Made by a program: the position numbers and the translations under genes
The notes under the pieces: model-generated
Told to the model about the DNA's origin: nothing
Database searches by the model: none
What the model saw: the letters and a program-made list of their open reading frames with translations, nothing else
Shown here: positions 31,560 to 43,430 of the stretch, one piece after another
Numbering within the stretch: the first letter of the stretch is position 1
How the letters are laid out: each line of letters begins with the position of its first letter
Assembly: GCA_964059195.1 (NCBI GenBank)
Contig: CAXKWD010000003.1
Coordinates: 18,954,606-19,018,605 of the forward strand
Direction of reading: 5' to 3'
Length of the DNA: 64,000 bases
From: Ectobius pallidus
Lineage: Eukaryota > Arthropoda > Insecta > Blattodea > Ectobiidae

Positions 31560-31933
31560 CTTTTGTCTCTTTTACTCTCATTAGCATCTCGTTTCGTCTT
31601 GAATTCCCGTACTATGTTGTCATGGTTATAGCTCGCGGATAAAGTACTGAGCATTGTATTGTGGAGGAACAGTTTCACGGTTGCTTCACATCAGTGCCCT
31701 GGAGGTTTTCATCTGACCGATTATTCGAATGCCATGAAAAAAAAAAAAAAACATGAAATAGCATTTTTTAAACTTTGAACATTTTTAGTGCGTTTTTTTT
31801 TGTTCCGGAAACTCTTTGCCCTCCGAGAATTTTGTTTTATAACTCATATTGCCTGTACAATAGTGTTCATACATGCGCGTTAGTTTCATGATTTTCAAGT
31901 AATTTCCCCCACGCAGGATAACAATACAATATA
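31560..31933. other. no feature recognised; poly(A) run near 31737-31751
   Basis: Nothing supported apart from the A run. Confidence 0.35.
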
Positions 31934-33110
31934 CAGTGTGTTAATGAATAACACTGAAATATTTTACCTGTGTGCAGAGAGGACATAGAGAAGCGACTTT
32001 TATTCGGATATTTTTGCTCTATGACGTAAAATGTTCATGCTATAGGACATTCAAAATATTACAATCTCTATATATATAAAAGGCTTTGTCCTGACTGACT
32101 GAATGAATGACTGACTGACTGAATGACAGGAATCAACGTACAGCCTAAACTATAACAGGTAGAGACTTGGAATTTTGACAGTACCTTCGTTTCATAATGT
32201 AGATGCTCACTAAGAAAGGATTTTGAAAAATTCTGATTCTAAATGCCAAAAATGAGTGAAAAACGGGCAGAAAACGTGAATTTTTTGCGTTTCCGAAGCG
32301 TAATATATTTCAATGTCAAATCAATTACAGCTGGCTTTGGCTATTTTTGTCAAACCTTGGAAATGAAACTTTCGCGATCGCTTGAATGTTGTAGCTCACG
32401 CTGGTCGATTCATTTGTTTTTAATGTCAAGGCACGCATACATATGAAATTTTCAACCTACACGGAAGAGGGATAATCAACATAGGCCTAAATATGGTCAA
32501 ACGTTGTTCGATTTGGACGAAACTCACTACACAGGGGTTTTCTGGACTAAGGAACTCGAATCTGAGGTAGCTTTTACCAGGTGACGCTATCTAATCGTGG
32601 TATGTAGTCCACGTGATTTAGGAGTTAATAAATATAATGATATAACTATTATGCTCTTGATTTTTAATTTTTGAAATAATTATCGCGGGCGAAGCGGCGG
32701 GCACATGCTAGTTTGCTCATAAGTAAAAAATGAAGCGAAATAGGATTACAATTTTCATTTAAGTGACTTCGTGCGTTCTTAGTGATTAATAAAAACATGA
32801 TTCCTAATAATTCATAAACAGCTCTCTCATAATATAGAGTTTTCATAATCTGCAAAATTTGCAGACTAATCACATGACGGGCCGCCACAGCATTAGTTTT
32901 TTATTCATAATTTTCAGTGTTAACAACGAAGTTCCTTTGTTTAGCATTTTTTTCAAATGTTAGAAGTCACTGGAGGCCATGCCCTGGGTTTTTTTATGCT
33001 GTAACAGGAAAAATTGAATCCATAGAGCAAAAAACTCCTAATAAAAGTTGCTTGTCTATGTCTTCTCTATACACAGGTAAAATATTCCGGTGTTATTCAT
33101 TAACACCCTG
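31934..33110. mobile_element. CAGGGTGTTAAT-family MITE, copy 2, hosting a Helitron
   Basis: Both inverted arms are present (cagtgtgttaatgaataaca left, ttcattaacaccctg right). The interior is colinear with the 543-bp copies once 32065-32711 is removed. Confidence 0.85.
32065..32711 (+). mobile_element. Helitron, full length, inside the MITE
   Basis: Starts TCTCTATATATATAAAAGG and (CTGA)n. Ends with hairpin CGCGGGCGAAGCGGCGGG, nine bases, then CTAG at 32708-32711. The flanking bases are A (32064) and T (32712) with no duplication. The uninterrupted MITE copies give the empty site. Confidence 0.9.
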
Positions 33111-33990
33111 TGTATGGAAGTATGGAAAATGTAAATTAAGGGCTGACCTATGGGATCCATAAAAACATGGACTATAAATGGAATTTTCGTTTATCGTATG
33201 CAAAAATCGTCAAAAAATTTATATTAATTTGTTAAAAGTCCGGATCAATAATACGAAACTGGACAGTAGACCGGAAGCCAATCTAAAATATGGGTGCATC
33301 TGAAAAATTAAGTCACATGGCAGATTTACGAGATCAGTAATAAAGTACACCTGAAAATAAAGTCCCCATTTACATTATAAAAAAATCTGATGTGAAATTC
33401 ACATAACTTCCTCAGCCTAAATAAAAGTTAGCATCTTAGTATATTGTAATTATTATGTATGACATTCTCTTGATGTAAATTGGTTGTAATAATGAAGAGA
33501 ATGTCGTTACCACATCGCATCCTTGAAGGATACATAACCCAAATAAAATCTGATTAATGCACTCTCGTAACTTTAATGCATGGCCACTACATTTTTCTTA
33601 CTTCACAATCTGATGTAGAACAAGAGCATATATTCATATCTATAACTATCCTTAAGATATTTTTTTCGAAAAAATTCAAATAAATGTTTTAGCTCTTGGT
33701 ATAAGCAGCCCATTTGTAAAATTTAAACAAAATCGTAAGAGCTGTATTGGAGAAAACCGCGAAAGCAAGAATTTCTTACAGTAAAGTCCCCTTAAAAATA
33801 AGAGAATAAAAAACAATACTTCATCTATCTATATTACCTTTGATATGGGCAGAGGAAGTAAAATGATTGCAAATTTTATTGCTTAAAACCGAACAGGTGG
33901 TCGACAGCCTCGAGTATGGGAAATTCTATCACGGTTTAATTTTTTTCCTATCTCGCCGAAGGAAATTTGTACTTTTTCAGTTTTGATATA
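33111..33990. other. no feature recognised
   Basis: About 880 bp of AT-rich sequence with no matched ends or coding. Confidence 0.35.
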
Positions 33991-34541
33991 CAGTAGAACC
34001 CCGATAATTCGAGCTAATTGGGGCTGAGGCTACCTCGAATTACAAAAAACTCGGATTATACGGAAATTTCACTAAATCAATGGGTAAATCGCAAATAAAT
34101 GTTTAATTAGCACAATAATGGTTTAAATAATACATAAATAAACAATATAGTAGGCCTACATACCTGTGTTACGCCTGTATGTATATATTGTCAAACATTT
34201 CCAATTTGCTACATCGGCATCCTTGAAGGATTAAGTCATTTGTCTGACCCTTAATGGAGTGGAACGGGTAAGCTATCATTAGCAGTCTGAAGCCAAGGTT
34301 ATTTCTGTTTATTATGAACAAAAACCCTAAGTGGGACAGTTTTACCTGCATTTTTGTACATGGAAAAATTGAAAGAAAGCTCAAAATGTAACACATTCGG
34401 AATTGCGTAAAACTTACTTGCGGACACCGTATAAAAACGGGATTTTACTCTAGTTTTATGGACAATTTTAATTTTCTTAAGACCAGCTCGAATTACACGG
34501 AACCTCGAAATACCGGGGCTCGAATTACCGAGGCTCTACTG
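33991..34541. mobile_element. pogo/Tigger-type MITE (TA TSD)
   Basis: Ends CAGTAGAACCCCGATAATTC and CGAATTACCGAGGCTCTACTG, flanked by TA on both sides. CAGTxGAACCxCGxTxATxCG termini are typical of pogo/Tigger elements. A 75-codon minus frame inside has no recognisable transposase motif. Confidence 0.85.
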
Positions 34542-34666
34542 TATCCCGGACACTATTAACTATAATTGCGTTTAATGTACAAGGGGGTCTCAATATTTTC
34601 TAGTGATTAATTCTATCAAATTGCTATTTTTAAAATTACATTTTTTTAAAATAAAATGTGGATATC

Positions 34667-35225
34667 CAGGGTGTTAATAAATAACACCGAAATGTTTTAC
34701 CTTATATAGAGGGTATATAGAGGGAACTTAGACAAGCAACTTTTATTAGGAAATTTTTTCTCTATGTCGTAAAATTGTGTGCTACAGGGCATTAAAGACA
34801 TTATAATTTGGTGCTCATAAATCAATAGTTACACCAAATAGGGTTAAAATGTTCATTAAATTTACTTCATGCCTTCTTAGTGATCGATAAAAACCTGATT
34901 CTTAATCATTCATCAACAGCTATATCATAATTTAGTGTTTCCATAATCTGCAAAATTTACAGACTAATCACATGATGACTGGTCGCCAATGCATTAGTCT
35001 TTTTTTTTTATTCATAACTACTCACTACAGTGTTAACAGCGAAGTTCCATTGTTTTGAATTCTTTTCCCTAATGTTAGAAGTCAGTGGCGGCCATGCCCT
35101 GGGAGATTTTATGCTCTAAAAGGAAAAATTGAATCCATAGAGCAAAAATCTCCTAATAAAAGTTGCTTGTCTATGTCCCCTCTATTCACAGGTAAAATAT
35201 TTCGGTGTTATTCATTAACACCCTG
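34667..35225. mobile_element. CAGGGTGTTAAT-family MITE, copy 3
   Basis: Both inverted arms are intact. The right flank is TA while the left flank is TC, a probable point mutation. Confidence 0.85.
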
Positions 35226-35613
35226 TATAAGTATTTGTATACGTAGATATTTAATTAATGATTACTGAAAAGGGAAACTTTAAAGACATTTAAAAACAGC
35301 AGAATTACAATATGAAAATTTCATCTCGTACATAGTTTATAATATTGTATTGAAACACAAATACAAGTCTCTATTACATTTCGCATCTACGCATACTTTT
35401 CTTAATGTAGGTGGTCCTGAAACTGACAGTAACATAAAATTCTTATTTGCAAGCAATTTGAATATTATCATGCATTCAAATATCGCCTGGGCACAAAAAG
35501 TAAGAAAAATATTTTCATAGGGGGCCCTTCTTTCGTACATATTTTATTGGAAGTCGAATATTTAAAAGAGTTACAGCAAATGTCATGACAAATATTTGAC
35601 TTTTCCTACCTTT

Positions 35614-35617
<4 letters not shown>
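35226..35617. other. no feature recognised
   Basis: The small minus-strand frames have no motif. Confidence 0.3.
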
Positions 35618-35659
<42 letters not shown>

Positions 35660-35697
35660 AGGGGGAGAGAGAGAGAGCGAGAGAGAGAGAGAGAAAA
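35618..35697. repeat. (TA)n(GA)n compound microsatellite
   Basis: TA run followed by GA run. Confidence 0.95.
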
Positions 35698-35731
35698 GTT
35701 AAACAATTCAAGAAGAAAAACAAAAACAATT

Positions 35732-36421
35732 GAAGGGCCTAGTTCCATAAGGGCGTAAGGCACAAATCTTTAATTTTGAGTTTTTAACGTTTATGCATTC
35801 TCTTCATATCTCTTAAATACTCGGTGAACTATTTCTACTTGTGCCTTAAACCTCTGCTCAGTTACAAGAAAAGGCCTGTTATACTGCACATTCATTCTAT
35901 TTCATAACAGTTCCATACAGGCGTAAGGCACACTTCCTATCTATTATTGAAGTGTGTTTACCAACTGTTTTTATTTTCCGCAGTGATACCGCATGTTTAT
36001 AGAAACTGAACTTGCATTTCTGAAGTGTAACTTCATTCAAAATAGATTGTTTTGCTCATCATCTATTGTATTAATGACTATACTGGTTTTCATTGGCAGA
36101 CAAACAATTGTCACTGTATAATACAGGTTTTTACTAAAATAAAGTAAAAACAAATAATATGATACAAAGTAAAAGATTTTGCTACTGTAAAAGTACTTCA
36201 GTTTTTGTTTAACATGTGTGTAAGTACCTCTTGTAGCAAAAAATCCCAGTTCATTCTACCTCGTAAATTTGCAGAACACTAATTTAGCCTGTCTTTCAAA
36301 AATATATGAACAAAATTAAACTTTAAACCACCCACTTGTGAGTGGTAACACTGTTTAAAAACATCAAGATATCTCAAAACTATGTCCTTGTGCCTTCCGC
36401 CTTTATGGAACTATGCCCTTC
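35732..36421. mobile_element. inverted-repeat element (GAAGGGCCTAGTTCC ends)
   Basis: The left end gaagggcctagttccataag and right end cttatgg-type ggaactatgcccttc are inverted. cgtaaggcacaa faces ttgtgccttccgc. A third internal copy of the end motif lies at about 35907-35932. aatt is on both sides. Class unknown. Confidence 0.65.
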
Positions 36422-36451
36422 AATTATAACTTAATAATAAACTGTAGTTAC

Positions 36452-36566
36452 TGTTGAATGGCGGGTTCATGTAAGGGCGGCAATGAACCTCCGAGTTCCA
36501 TAAAATGGATAATATTCCTTTAACTTACTTAGGAATTGTCTATTGCCATTGAGTAAGTAAGTATGT
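36452..36566 (+). mobile_element. LINE 3' end scrap with (AAGT)n tail
   Basis: gttgaatggcgggttcatgt, then gcggcaatgaacct and the UTR ending gagtaagtaagta match the 3' end of 27257-27601. Confidence 0.75.
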
Positions 36567-37279
36567 AACGGAATACTATATTGCGATACAAGTGCGGAAA
36601 GCGGTGCATACAGATCGAGGAAAGAGTTTGAATTGTTTTTTCAATTTCCGAGATCCGTTATGCGCTTATGGCACGAGTATTGCATGCTATTTTTTGCACG
36701 ATGATTATTTATATCAATTTTGAGATATTAGCTGAAAATATTATGTTTATACACTATTAAAGATGGATGTTATACTTCAGAAAGTGATTCGCATGTGTTT
36801 GTTGTCATGGGAACCGAATATTTGTCCTGTTAAAGTCGCCACAAACTGGGGGGCCTTGGTTCCGGTCTTCCATAAAGGCTTGTATTATGATGGTTTTACT
36901 TACGGCACTTGAGATTTTGGTAATTTTTACCACTCGGAGATTTCTTTTGTTTTCATAGCAACCAGATTGAATGCGGGAATGTCAAGTTTCGATCCACGGC
37001 AACAATATTCGTAAGTACCACTAATTAGTTACGTCGTGCAAAAACATATTTATTGCAAAACCCTCGTATTTTGTTAGACCCAGTCAAAGTCAGTCCGTGT
37101 TCACTACTGTATGAGCACCTTAAGACTTTTAAATAGAATAATTCTCAATCATAAGACTTTAAAGATTAGAAGAAGAAGAAAAAGGAATCAATTATTCTGT
37201 CAGTTTGAACCAATAGCAAGCACTCAGTCATCTAACCTACAAGAGATAATTTTATTGCCTTGTAATTACCATTACTAAA
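36567..37279. other. no coding recognised; part shared with 48690-48770
   Basis: The text tactatattgcgatacaagt and ctcgag-like gatcgaggaaagagtttgaa reappear inverted near 48700-48765, so part is a dispersed repeat. The rest is unassigned. Confidence 0.35.
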
Positions 37280-37572
37280 CTAAACTCCGTGGCGCTACAT
37301 TCTTGAAATGACAAGGCCTACCACCAGGCCACTGCGTCATCTACCATAGGTAGATGGTAGGATTGGCCGACACACACGGCCATTAATGGTGGTTTTCATG
37401 ACCGGAGCCGCTACTTCTCTATCAAGTAGCTCCTCAATTTGAATCACGAGTCCCGAGTGCACCCCTACCAGACCTCCTTACCTCAGAAAAATCCGAGGAG
37501 GTACCGGGGTTCGAACCTGGGCCGACGGATCTGTAGTCAGCAACGCTAACCACAAGACCACGTCGGCGGTCA
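37280..37572 (-). mobile_element. tRNA-derived SINE (family E), full length
   Basis: On the minus strand the head reads TGGTCTTGTGGTTAGCG (A box) and GGTTCGAACCCCGG (B box). The body includes gagctacttgatagagaagt and the tail is actaaactaaa-rich. A second reverse copy is at 57295-57604 and a plus-strand partial one at 48465-48605. Confidence 0.85.
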
Positions 37573-37904
37573 ATTAATTTTATTAGTAACAATTAATTAA
37601 TTCTGGTGAGCTTGAATCCAGAATACTGTTTACGAGAACACGGGTAATTTAATCCACTTTGCCAGACACTATATAGCATTGAGGTCAAGCCACATTCTGC
37701 TATGAGAGACATCTCCTGGGGTCATTGTTAAACATGACAATGGTAAGCCTTACTCCTGAAGTAAGCCTAATCGAGGATCTGACGACTGTACTGTATCTTA
37801 AGCATCATGATTATGCGGACCGGAGTTGCTGCAATAAATTTTGGTGTAGTATGTTAACATTTTGACAGGATCTTTCTTGATATAAAAGGGTTGGAAGTTT
37901 AATA
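37573..37904. other. no feature recognised
   Basis: Unassigned spacer. Confidence 0.3.
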
Positions 37905-38447
37905 CAGGGTGTTAATGTATAACACCGATATATTTTACCTGTATATAGAGGGGACATAGACAAGCAACTTTTATTAGGAGATTTTTGCTCTATGACGTAA
38001 AATATGTATGCTACAGGGCATTAATGTTATTATAATTTGGTGTTCATAAGCCAATAATTACGCAAAATTGGGTTACAATTTTCATTAAATCGACTTCATG
38101 CCTTCCTATTAATCGATAAAAACCTCATTCTTATTCATTCATCCACAGCTATATCGTAATTTAGAGATTTCATAATCTGCAAAATTTACAGACTAATCAC
38201 ATGACTGGCCACCACTGCATTAGTCTTCTTTTGTTCTTAACTACTGACTACAGTGTTAACAACGAAGTTCCTTTATTTTGCATTTTATTTCTAATGTTAG
38301 AAGACAGTGGCGGCCATGCCCTGGAAGATTTTATGCTGTATCAGGAAAAATTAAATCTATAGAGCAAAAATCTCCTAATAAAAGTTACTTGTCTATGACC
38401 CCTCTATACACTGGTAAAATATTTCGGTGTTATTCATTAACACCCTG
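37905..38447. mobile_element. CAGGGTGTTAAT-family MITE, copy 4
   Basis: Intact inverted arms, TA on both sides (37903-37904, 38448-38449). Essentially the same length as copy 1. Confidence 0.9.
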
Positions 38448-38636
38448 TAGAGGCAATACATCTATAAAATCAAGGTGAATTACAGGAAGTTCAAATCGTT
38501 TTTGTTGGATGCCTCAGAGCTTTCTGTAACTACGAATGCCTTCAAAGTAACCAGAAGAAATTAAGTTAGCTCTATCAAGCGGTCTAATATGAATTTTGGA
38601 TCTGACAGAAAGCCAATGATTAAAAATGATTTTTTT

Positions 38637-39400
38637 ACATTTACATTTACATTTACATTTACATTTATTTACATTACTTACTTACATTATATTGTTATTA
38701 TTGCATATTTAATACAAGTAAAAACAACTAAAACCAAACATGTCCCTATATGAGCAATGCTCGTGTTTAGGGGATATAGTAGATTAATATAAATATAATT
38801 ACATATCACTGCACAGTATACAATACACGGAAAAATTCTAAATTTATGAGTAGCCTATATGTAAATAAAAAGTCCGCCGCGATGGGTGTATAGGTAGCAT
38901 ACTTGCCTTCTACCCTGGCGGTCCGGGTTCGATTCCCGGCCGGGTAGTGGATTTTTCAGCAACGAAAAATCCCCCGGGTTTAGGACTGGACATCACCCAG
39001 GAGAATTAAAGGCTATATTAAAAAGCCTAAATTAAAAGTGTGGTGATGACTGCTAGAAAAGAGTAGAGTAGGGTATTCACAATAGATCTATAAAGGTCGC
39101 AGTGTTGAGAAGCCGGCAAAAGGCTTATACTACCCCCTTGTAATCTAATCTAATCTAATATGTAAATAAAAATAATATTTTAGCATTAACCTGTGGTTAA
39201 AAATAGCAATTAAAAAAAAAAATAGAATAAATTGGACTAAAACATTCAAAGACCAAACAGCATTAAAGTGTGCTATTAAATATTATCTAATAACTTTTTT
39301 ATTTTCCTCTTAAAATGTTTAAGATTGTAATTTACATATTCAGGGTACTCAGCAATAAAATTGTTATACAATTTCAAACCATAGTTTTGACCAATTATGA
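38637..39400 (-). mobile_element. 5'-truncated LINE with (AAATGT)n tail
   Basis: The minus-strand frame ends LYNNFIAEYPEYVNYNLKHF and a stop at about 39280, homologous to the LINE end at 46785. Its 3' UTR has a gctcgtgtt hairpin block and the tail (plus-strand (CATTTA)n) at 38637-38690. A SINE is inserted in the UTR. Confidence 0.75.
38872..39157 (+). mobile_element. tRNA-derived SINE (family D), full length with 15-bp TSD
   Basis: A-box-like TATAGGTAGCATACTTGCC and B box GGGTTCGATTCCCGG. Tail (AATCT)n. The exact 15-bp direct repeat atatgtaaataaaaa is at 38857-38871 and 39158-39172. The best delimited SINE in the window. Confidence 0.93.
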
Positions 39401-40172
39401 TTTAATGATTTAATACCTTAAAATTATTCTTAATTCACAATAATATGCAATAACACAATGAACTCTTTCAAGGTTGGTTAAAAAAATTTTACTCATTATG
39501 ATGAATGATTGAGTGTAACGCATGATTGAACCTCCGCCGGAAATGAAGGACAAGTGACAGGCTTTATGGTGATGCCGGCAGCTACATATCAACTACTATT
39601 ACAAGTAACTTGATCTTTATTCCATTGTTGTTTTAATTATAAGGTGATTTATTTTAATATAATATATTTTATTGTGTTATATGATTTTAAATATTATACC
39701 ATGTCTGAAAACTATTACAACTTTTCAAATTAGTTATATTAAAAATTACCTGCATGACATTATATTAGAAAACTCGTTGACAGGATTCTCCGAAATCAGA
39801 ATAAAATGTGGCAGAGCGAACATAATTGCCAAAGGCAATATAAGACTCTTCCCATCTCTGTTTCACACCTCTAATATTACTGTATATTAATTTAACTAAA
39901 TTACCTTTTGAAGTAAACAATTCAACACATATTGCACAAACTTTATTATTGACTTTTTAGTTTGATGAATGTACAAACTTCCAGGTTATTGAGTAAATAA
40001 TTGCTCCGACATTTCACTAGATTTAGATTTCCTGGGTAAAGAGAGAGTGCAATTAAACATAGTCAATATAATATTATGGCATAGGCGCACTTAAATTTTA
40101 GCTATTATTATTAGTTTGGATATTTATATGGAACTACGTACTACATGACTGAATTTAATACATGATTGAACC
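39401..40172. other. interior of the inverted-arm element, no gene recognised
   Basis: catgattgaacctc and following text occurs at 39517 and again at 40516 in similar form, so the interior has a local duplication. Small frames lack motifs. Confidence 0.35.
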
Positions 40173-40518
40173 CATAGGCGTAACCAGGCCGCCCATATGG
40201 GGGGGCTATAACATTCAGGAAGAGGGGGGGTCCGGGGGTCCTCCCCCGGAAAATTTAAAAAATTAAGATGCAAAATAACAAGTTTTAAGCTTCCGGGGGT
40301 TCTACGCAAAATAACGAGTTTTAAGCTTCCGGGGGTCCTGCCCTAGAAAATTAAAAAAATTAAGATGCAAAATAACGAGTTTTAAGCTTCCCACGCTTTA
40401 TACTTGTATTAAGTAATTTATGGGCAGACTTTAAAAAATTATACAATTTTCCTTTTTTTAATCAATGGGGGGGGGGGCGTTCAAACCCCCAAACCCCCCC
40501 CCCCTCGGTACGCCTATG
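40173..40518. mobile_element. hAT-type MITE, family 4 (8-bp TSD attgaacc)
   Basis: Ends CATAGGCGTAACCAGG and CGGTACGCCTATG. Exact repeat attgaacc at 40165-40172 and 40519-40526. The subterminal regions hold long G and C runs (40467-40504) able to pair with each other. A second copy is at 45819-46067. Confidence 0.9.
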
Positions 40519-40755
40519 ATTGAACCTCAGCCAGAAGAAGGCGAAGAACAGTGACCCATCTTGCTCTTTTCCCAATCATTGGCTTTCTGTCAGATCTAAA
40601 ATTAATTTTAGACCGGTTGATAGAGCCAGTTCAATTTCTTCTTGTTACTGTGAAGGCATTCGTAGTGATAGATGGCTCATATTTGCTCTGAAGTATGCTG
40701 GATATCCAACCAACATCCAAGAAAAACTATTTGAACTTCCTGTAATTATCCTTTG

Positions 40756-41080
40756 TTTTACCGGTACGCAAAAACGTTGCAATAGTTTACTTTCTTTATT
40801 CCTCATATTGTTTAGCCTATACGTTACTATCACTTATTTATATTGTTTTGTGGCAAATAAATCAACAAAAATGAAATTTCGGTATGTTGCTTTAATTTTG
40901 GACACTTGTGTATTTTCCATAAAATATTATAGCCTAATCCTGATTCATGAACAGATGTAAATGTAATGTTCACTTTATTTGCAGGATGGTGACGTGCAAA
41001 CTTTTGTATTAAGTGATAAAATGGGATAAAGATTGAGTGAATTTTGTTTGTGATTGGCTGATTTCAGACTAATTATATTA
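40756..41080. other. no feature recognised
   Basis: The end of a 146-codon plus frame (40520-40960) covers this. Most of that frame is in the inverted arm, so it is not called. Confidence 0.3.
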
Positions 41081-42780
41081 CAGTGGACTGTTAGTAATTC
41101 TTAGTAATTAGAAAAAAATTCAATTATCCAAATTTCGAATTAACCAAAACTGTGACTTTTTACACGAAAATACCGTAAAAATGTTAAAAATAAACTCATT
41201 GCAATAAATAATAATTATTGTATAGTGAATCTTACCTTAATGACTGCCATCCTCCTGTTAGGATATTAAATGAAACCATTAAATAATAATTATTTTATAG
41301 TGAATCTTACCTTAATGACTGCCACCCTCCTGTTGGGATATTAAATGAAACCATTTTTTTCCACACTAAAACTGTAACCCTAAATTTAATAAAGGAACTG
41401 GTGTATGCTCCACGCTTTGACATTTTCAAACACAGTCACACTTGGAGGTTAGAATGAACACTAAAATTTTCACAGAAGTGTTGAATCCATCGGGGGTGGA
41501 TTTCGCATTCCATTGAACATCTATTCAGCAGGAGGAAGATAACGGTGGTTAAAAATACACTTTAGTACGGTACCTGCTGGCTGCTTGCGACTAGGGTTCT
41601 TCAGCGAAATAGATAATTCTTGTGGAATTCCTGGAAGCAATGAACTATTGGAATCCTTATAACATTAACATGAGAAAAATTTTGGCTTCGATTTATCCAA
41701 ATTAAGCTTAAAAAATTCGAATTAATTGCAATTTTTAACACATATTTATATAGGAATTTCAAGGGGAATGAGTATTTATTCGAATTATACAATACTAGCT
41801 TAAAAGGCCCGGCTTCGCCCGGGTTTTGTATTTTGTATTTGGAAATTAACTTATGAAGGACATTCGATTTTTAAATTCAAGGTCCTTATATAGGTATTTA
41901 TAAATTGAAATAGGAAGAACGACTAATTACACTCAAATCATTCCCTCTGAAAACGCTTGATGTAGCTTTTTCTGGCTCATAGAATTTTGCATCCCATCGC
42001 TTGTACAGTACACAGCAAGCCCGGTAGGGGTTCAAATATGAAGAAACAGAAATTCTGGTAACATAAAATTGTATTGTCTTTGCGGAATATTTATTTCTCA
42101 CTCTCATGTTACCATAAAATTGTTTTGGGGATGAAATTAAACAGAAAGCAATATCACTTTCATACTTCTCTCTCCAAAAACCTGCGATATAATAATATAC
42201 ACATTAATTACCATACCTCGTTTTATTTTCTCTATGTCCAGGGTACAGAAAGTTATGTGACTGCATTATTTTCGTGGATTTCATTCTATAATATTTATTT
42301 ATCATGAATTATATTGATAACTTCTCTTATTTGTCAAACTTGCATTTCATTTATACCCATCTGATACCATTAGCAAACATATGTTCTGTGATTCGGATTT
42401 GATAATTCTGTGTAAAAAGGGCAATTATATTGATAACTTCTCTTATTTGCCAAACTTGCATTTCATTTATTTCCAAACCCATCTGATACCATTAGCAACA
42501 ATATGCTCTGTGATTCGGATTTGATAATTCTGTGTAAAATGGGTTTAAGTATACTCAAATCATTTCATTTTTTGCATTTAAAATCAAAATATTTCAAAAT
42601 CCTTTCTTAGTGAGCACCTACATTATGAAACGAAGGTAATGTCAAAATTCCAAGCCTCTACCTGTTATAGTTTAGGCTCTACGTTGATTCCTGTCAGTCA
42701 GTCAGTCAGTCAGTCAGGACAAAGCCTTTTATATATATAGAGATTTCGAATTATCCATTCGAATTAACCAAATTCGACTG
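41081..42780. mobile_element. pogo/Tigger-type element (TA TSD), hosting a Helitron
   Basis: Begins CAGTGGACTG and contains aattatccaaatttcgaatt. Ends attcgaattaaccaaattcg and actg at 42780. TA flanks both ends. An 85-bp tandem duplication lies at about 41213-41355 (agtgaatcttaccttaatga twice). The Helitron occupies 41795-42743. Confidence 0.75.
41795..42743 (-). mobile_element. Helitron, chimeric ends, minus strand
   Basis: The 3' end has hairpin CCCGGGCGAAGCCGGG and CTAG at 41798-41795, like the tandem pair at 22889-24852. The 5' end at 42743 reads TCTCTATATATATAAAAGG, like 32065-32711. Flanking bases fit A^T insertion. A 115-bp internal tandem duplication lies at about 42304-42540. Confidence 0.88.
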
Positions 42781-43102
42781 TATTTCATTAGTGCAAATTG
42801 AAAGAATGATGTATGAGCTTAATAGTCACTTATAAACTGACTAACAAATGTCAGTTTTTATACTATAATTCGAGTGAATATATTCAGCCCTATCCCAGAA
42901 GTAAATGTATTCAGGGGAGATGACGCAGTGAAAGAGTTTCTGTGAACTAATGATATGTTTTATGTATTATATATGGAATGACAGAGAGTTCCACTTTACA
43001 AAGCGTGTACTGACCATCGATCTATTAATTCACCGTAGTAAAGAGAAATTCTGTTTGACCGAGATACGAGGAAAGGTAAAGTTCAAATGCGAAGCATAGG
43101 CC
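42781..43102. other. no feature recognised
   Basis: Unassigned spacer, not seen elsewhere in the window. Confidence 0.3.
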
Positions 43103-43194
<92 letters not shown>

Positions 43195-43226
43195 GTAATA
43201 ATAATAATAAAAAATAAAAAAATAAA

Positions 43227-43304
<78 letters not shown>

Positions 43305-43305
43305 C
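43103..43305. repeat. (TAA)n microsatellite, about 200 bp
   Basis: Nearly pure trinucleotide run with minor interruptions. Frames of poly-Ile, poly-Tyr or poly-Asn across it are artefacts. Confidence 0.97.
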
Positions 43306-43430
43306 TTTCTTTCTTTCTTTCTTTGTCTTAGTTTTACCTCTCCCTTTTTTTGACCAGACAAGGACATGGAAGGCCTCCAGGGATGTGTGATCAGCCAAAT
43401 GCCCGGGCCACTCCGAGATAACACTAACAT
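43306..43430 (-). mobile_element. SINE family A, 3' part (split copy)
   Basis: (CTTT)n tail at 43306-43325, then SINE A text through gagataacactaacat. It is split from 43746-43866 by a LINE. aacat is duplicated on both sides. Confidence 0.85.

Larger units (their letters stand above)
38470..40755. mobile_element. large inverted-arm element containing LINE, SINE and hAT insertions
   Basis: The left arm 38474-38625 (aattacaggaagttcaaat, gaatgccttcaaagtaacca, gatctgacagaaagccaatg) is the inverse of 40575-40745. About 2 kb separate the arms, largely filled by later insertions. Class unknown. Confidence 0.65.

Noticed and set aside
38872..38950. tRNA-like A and B boxes, as also at 1418, 6943, 37280, 55219 and 57295
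   Set aside because: These are heads of SINEs with bodies, A- or T-rich tails and TSDs. No cloverleaf of a functional tRNA could be assembled.
40520..40960. A 146-codon plus-strand frame
   Set aside because: Its first half is the inverted arm repeated at 38474-38625 on the other strand. No protein motif or splice context.
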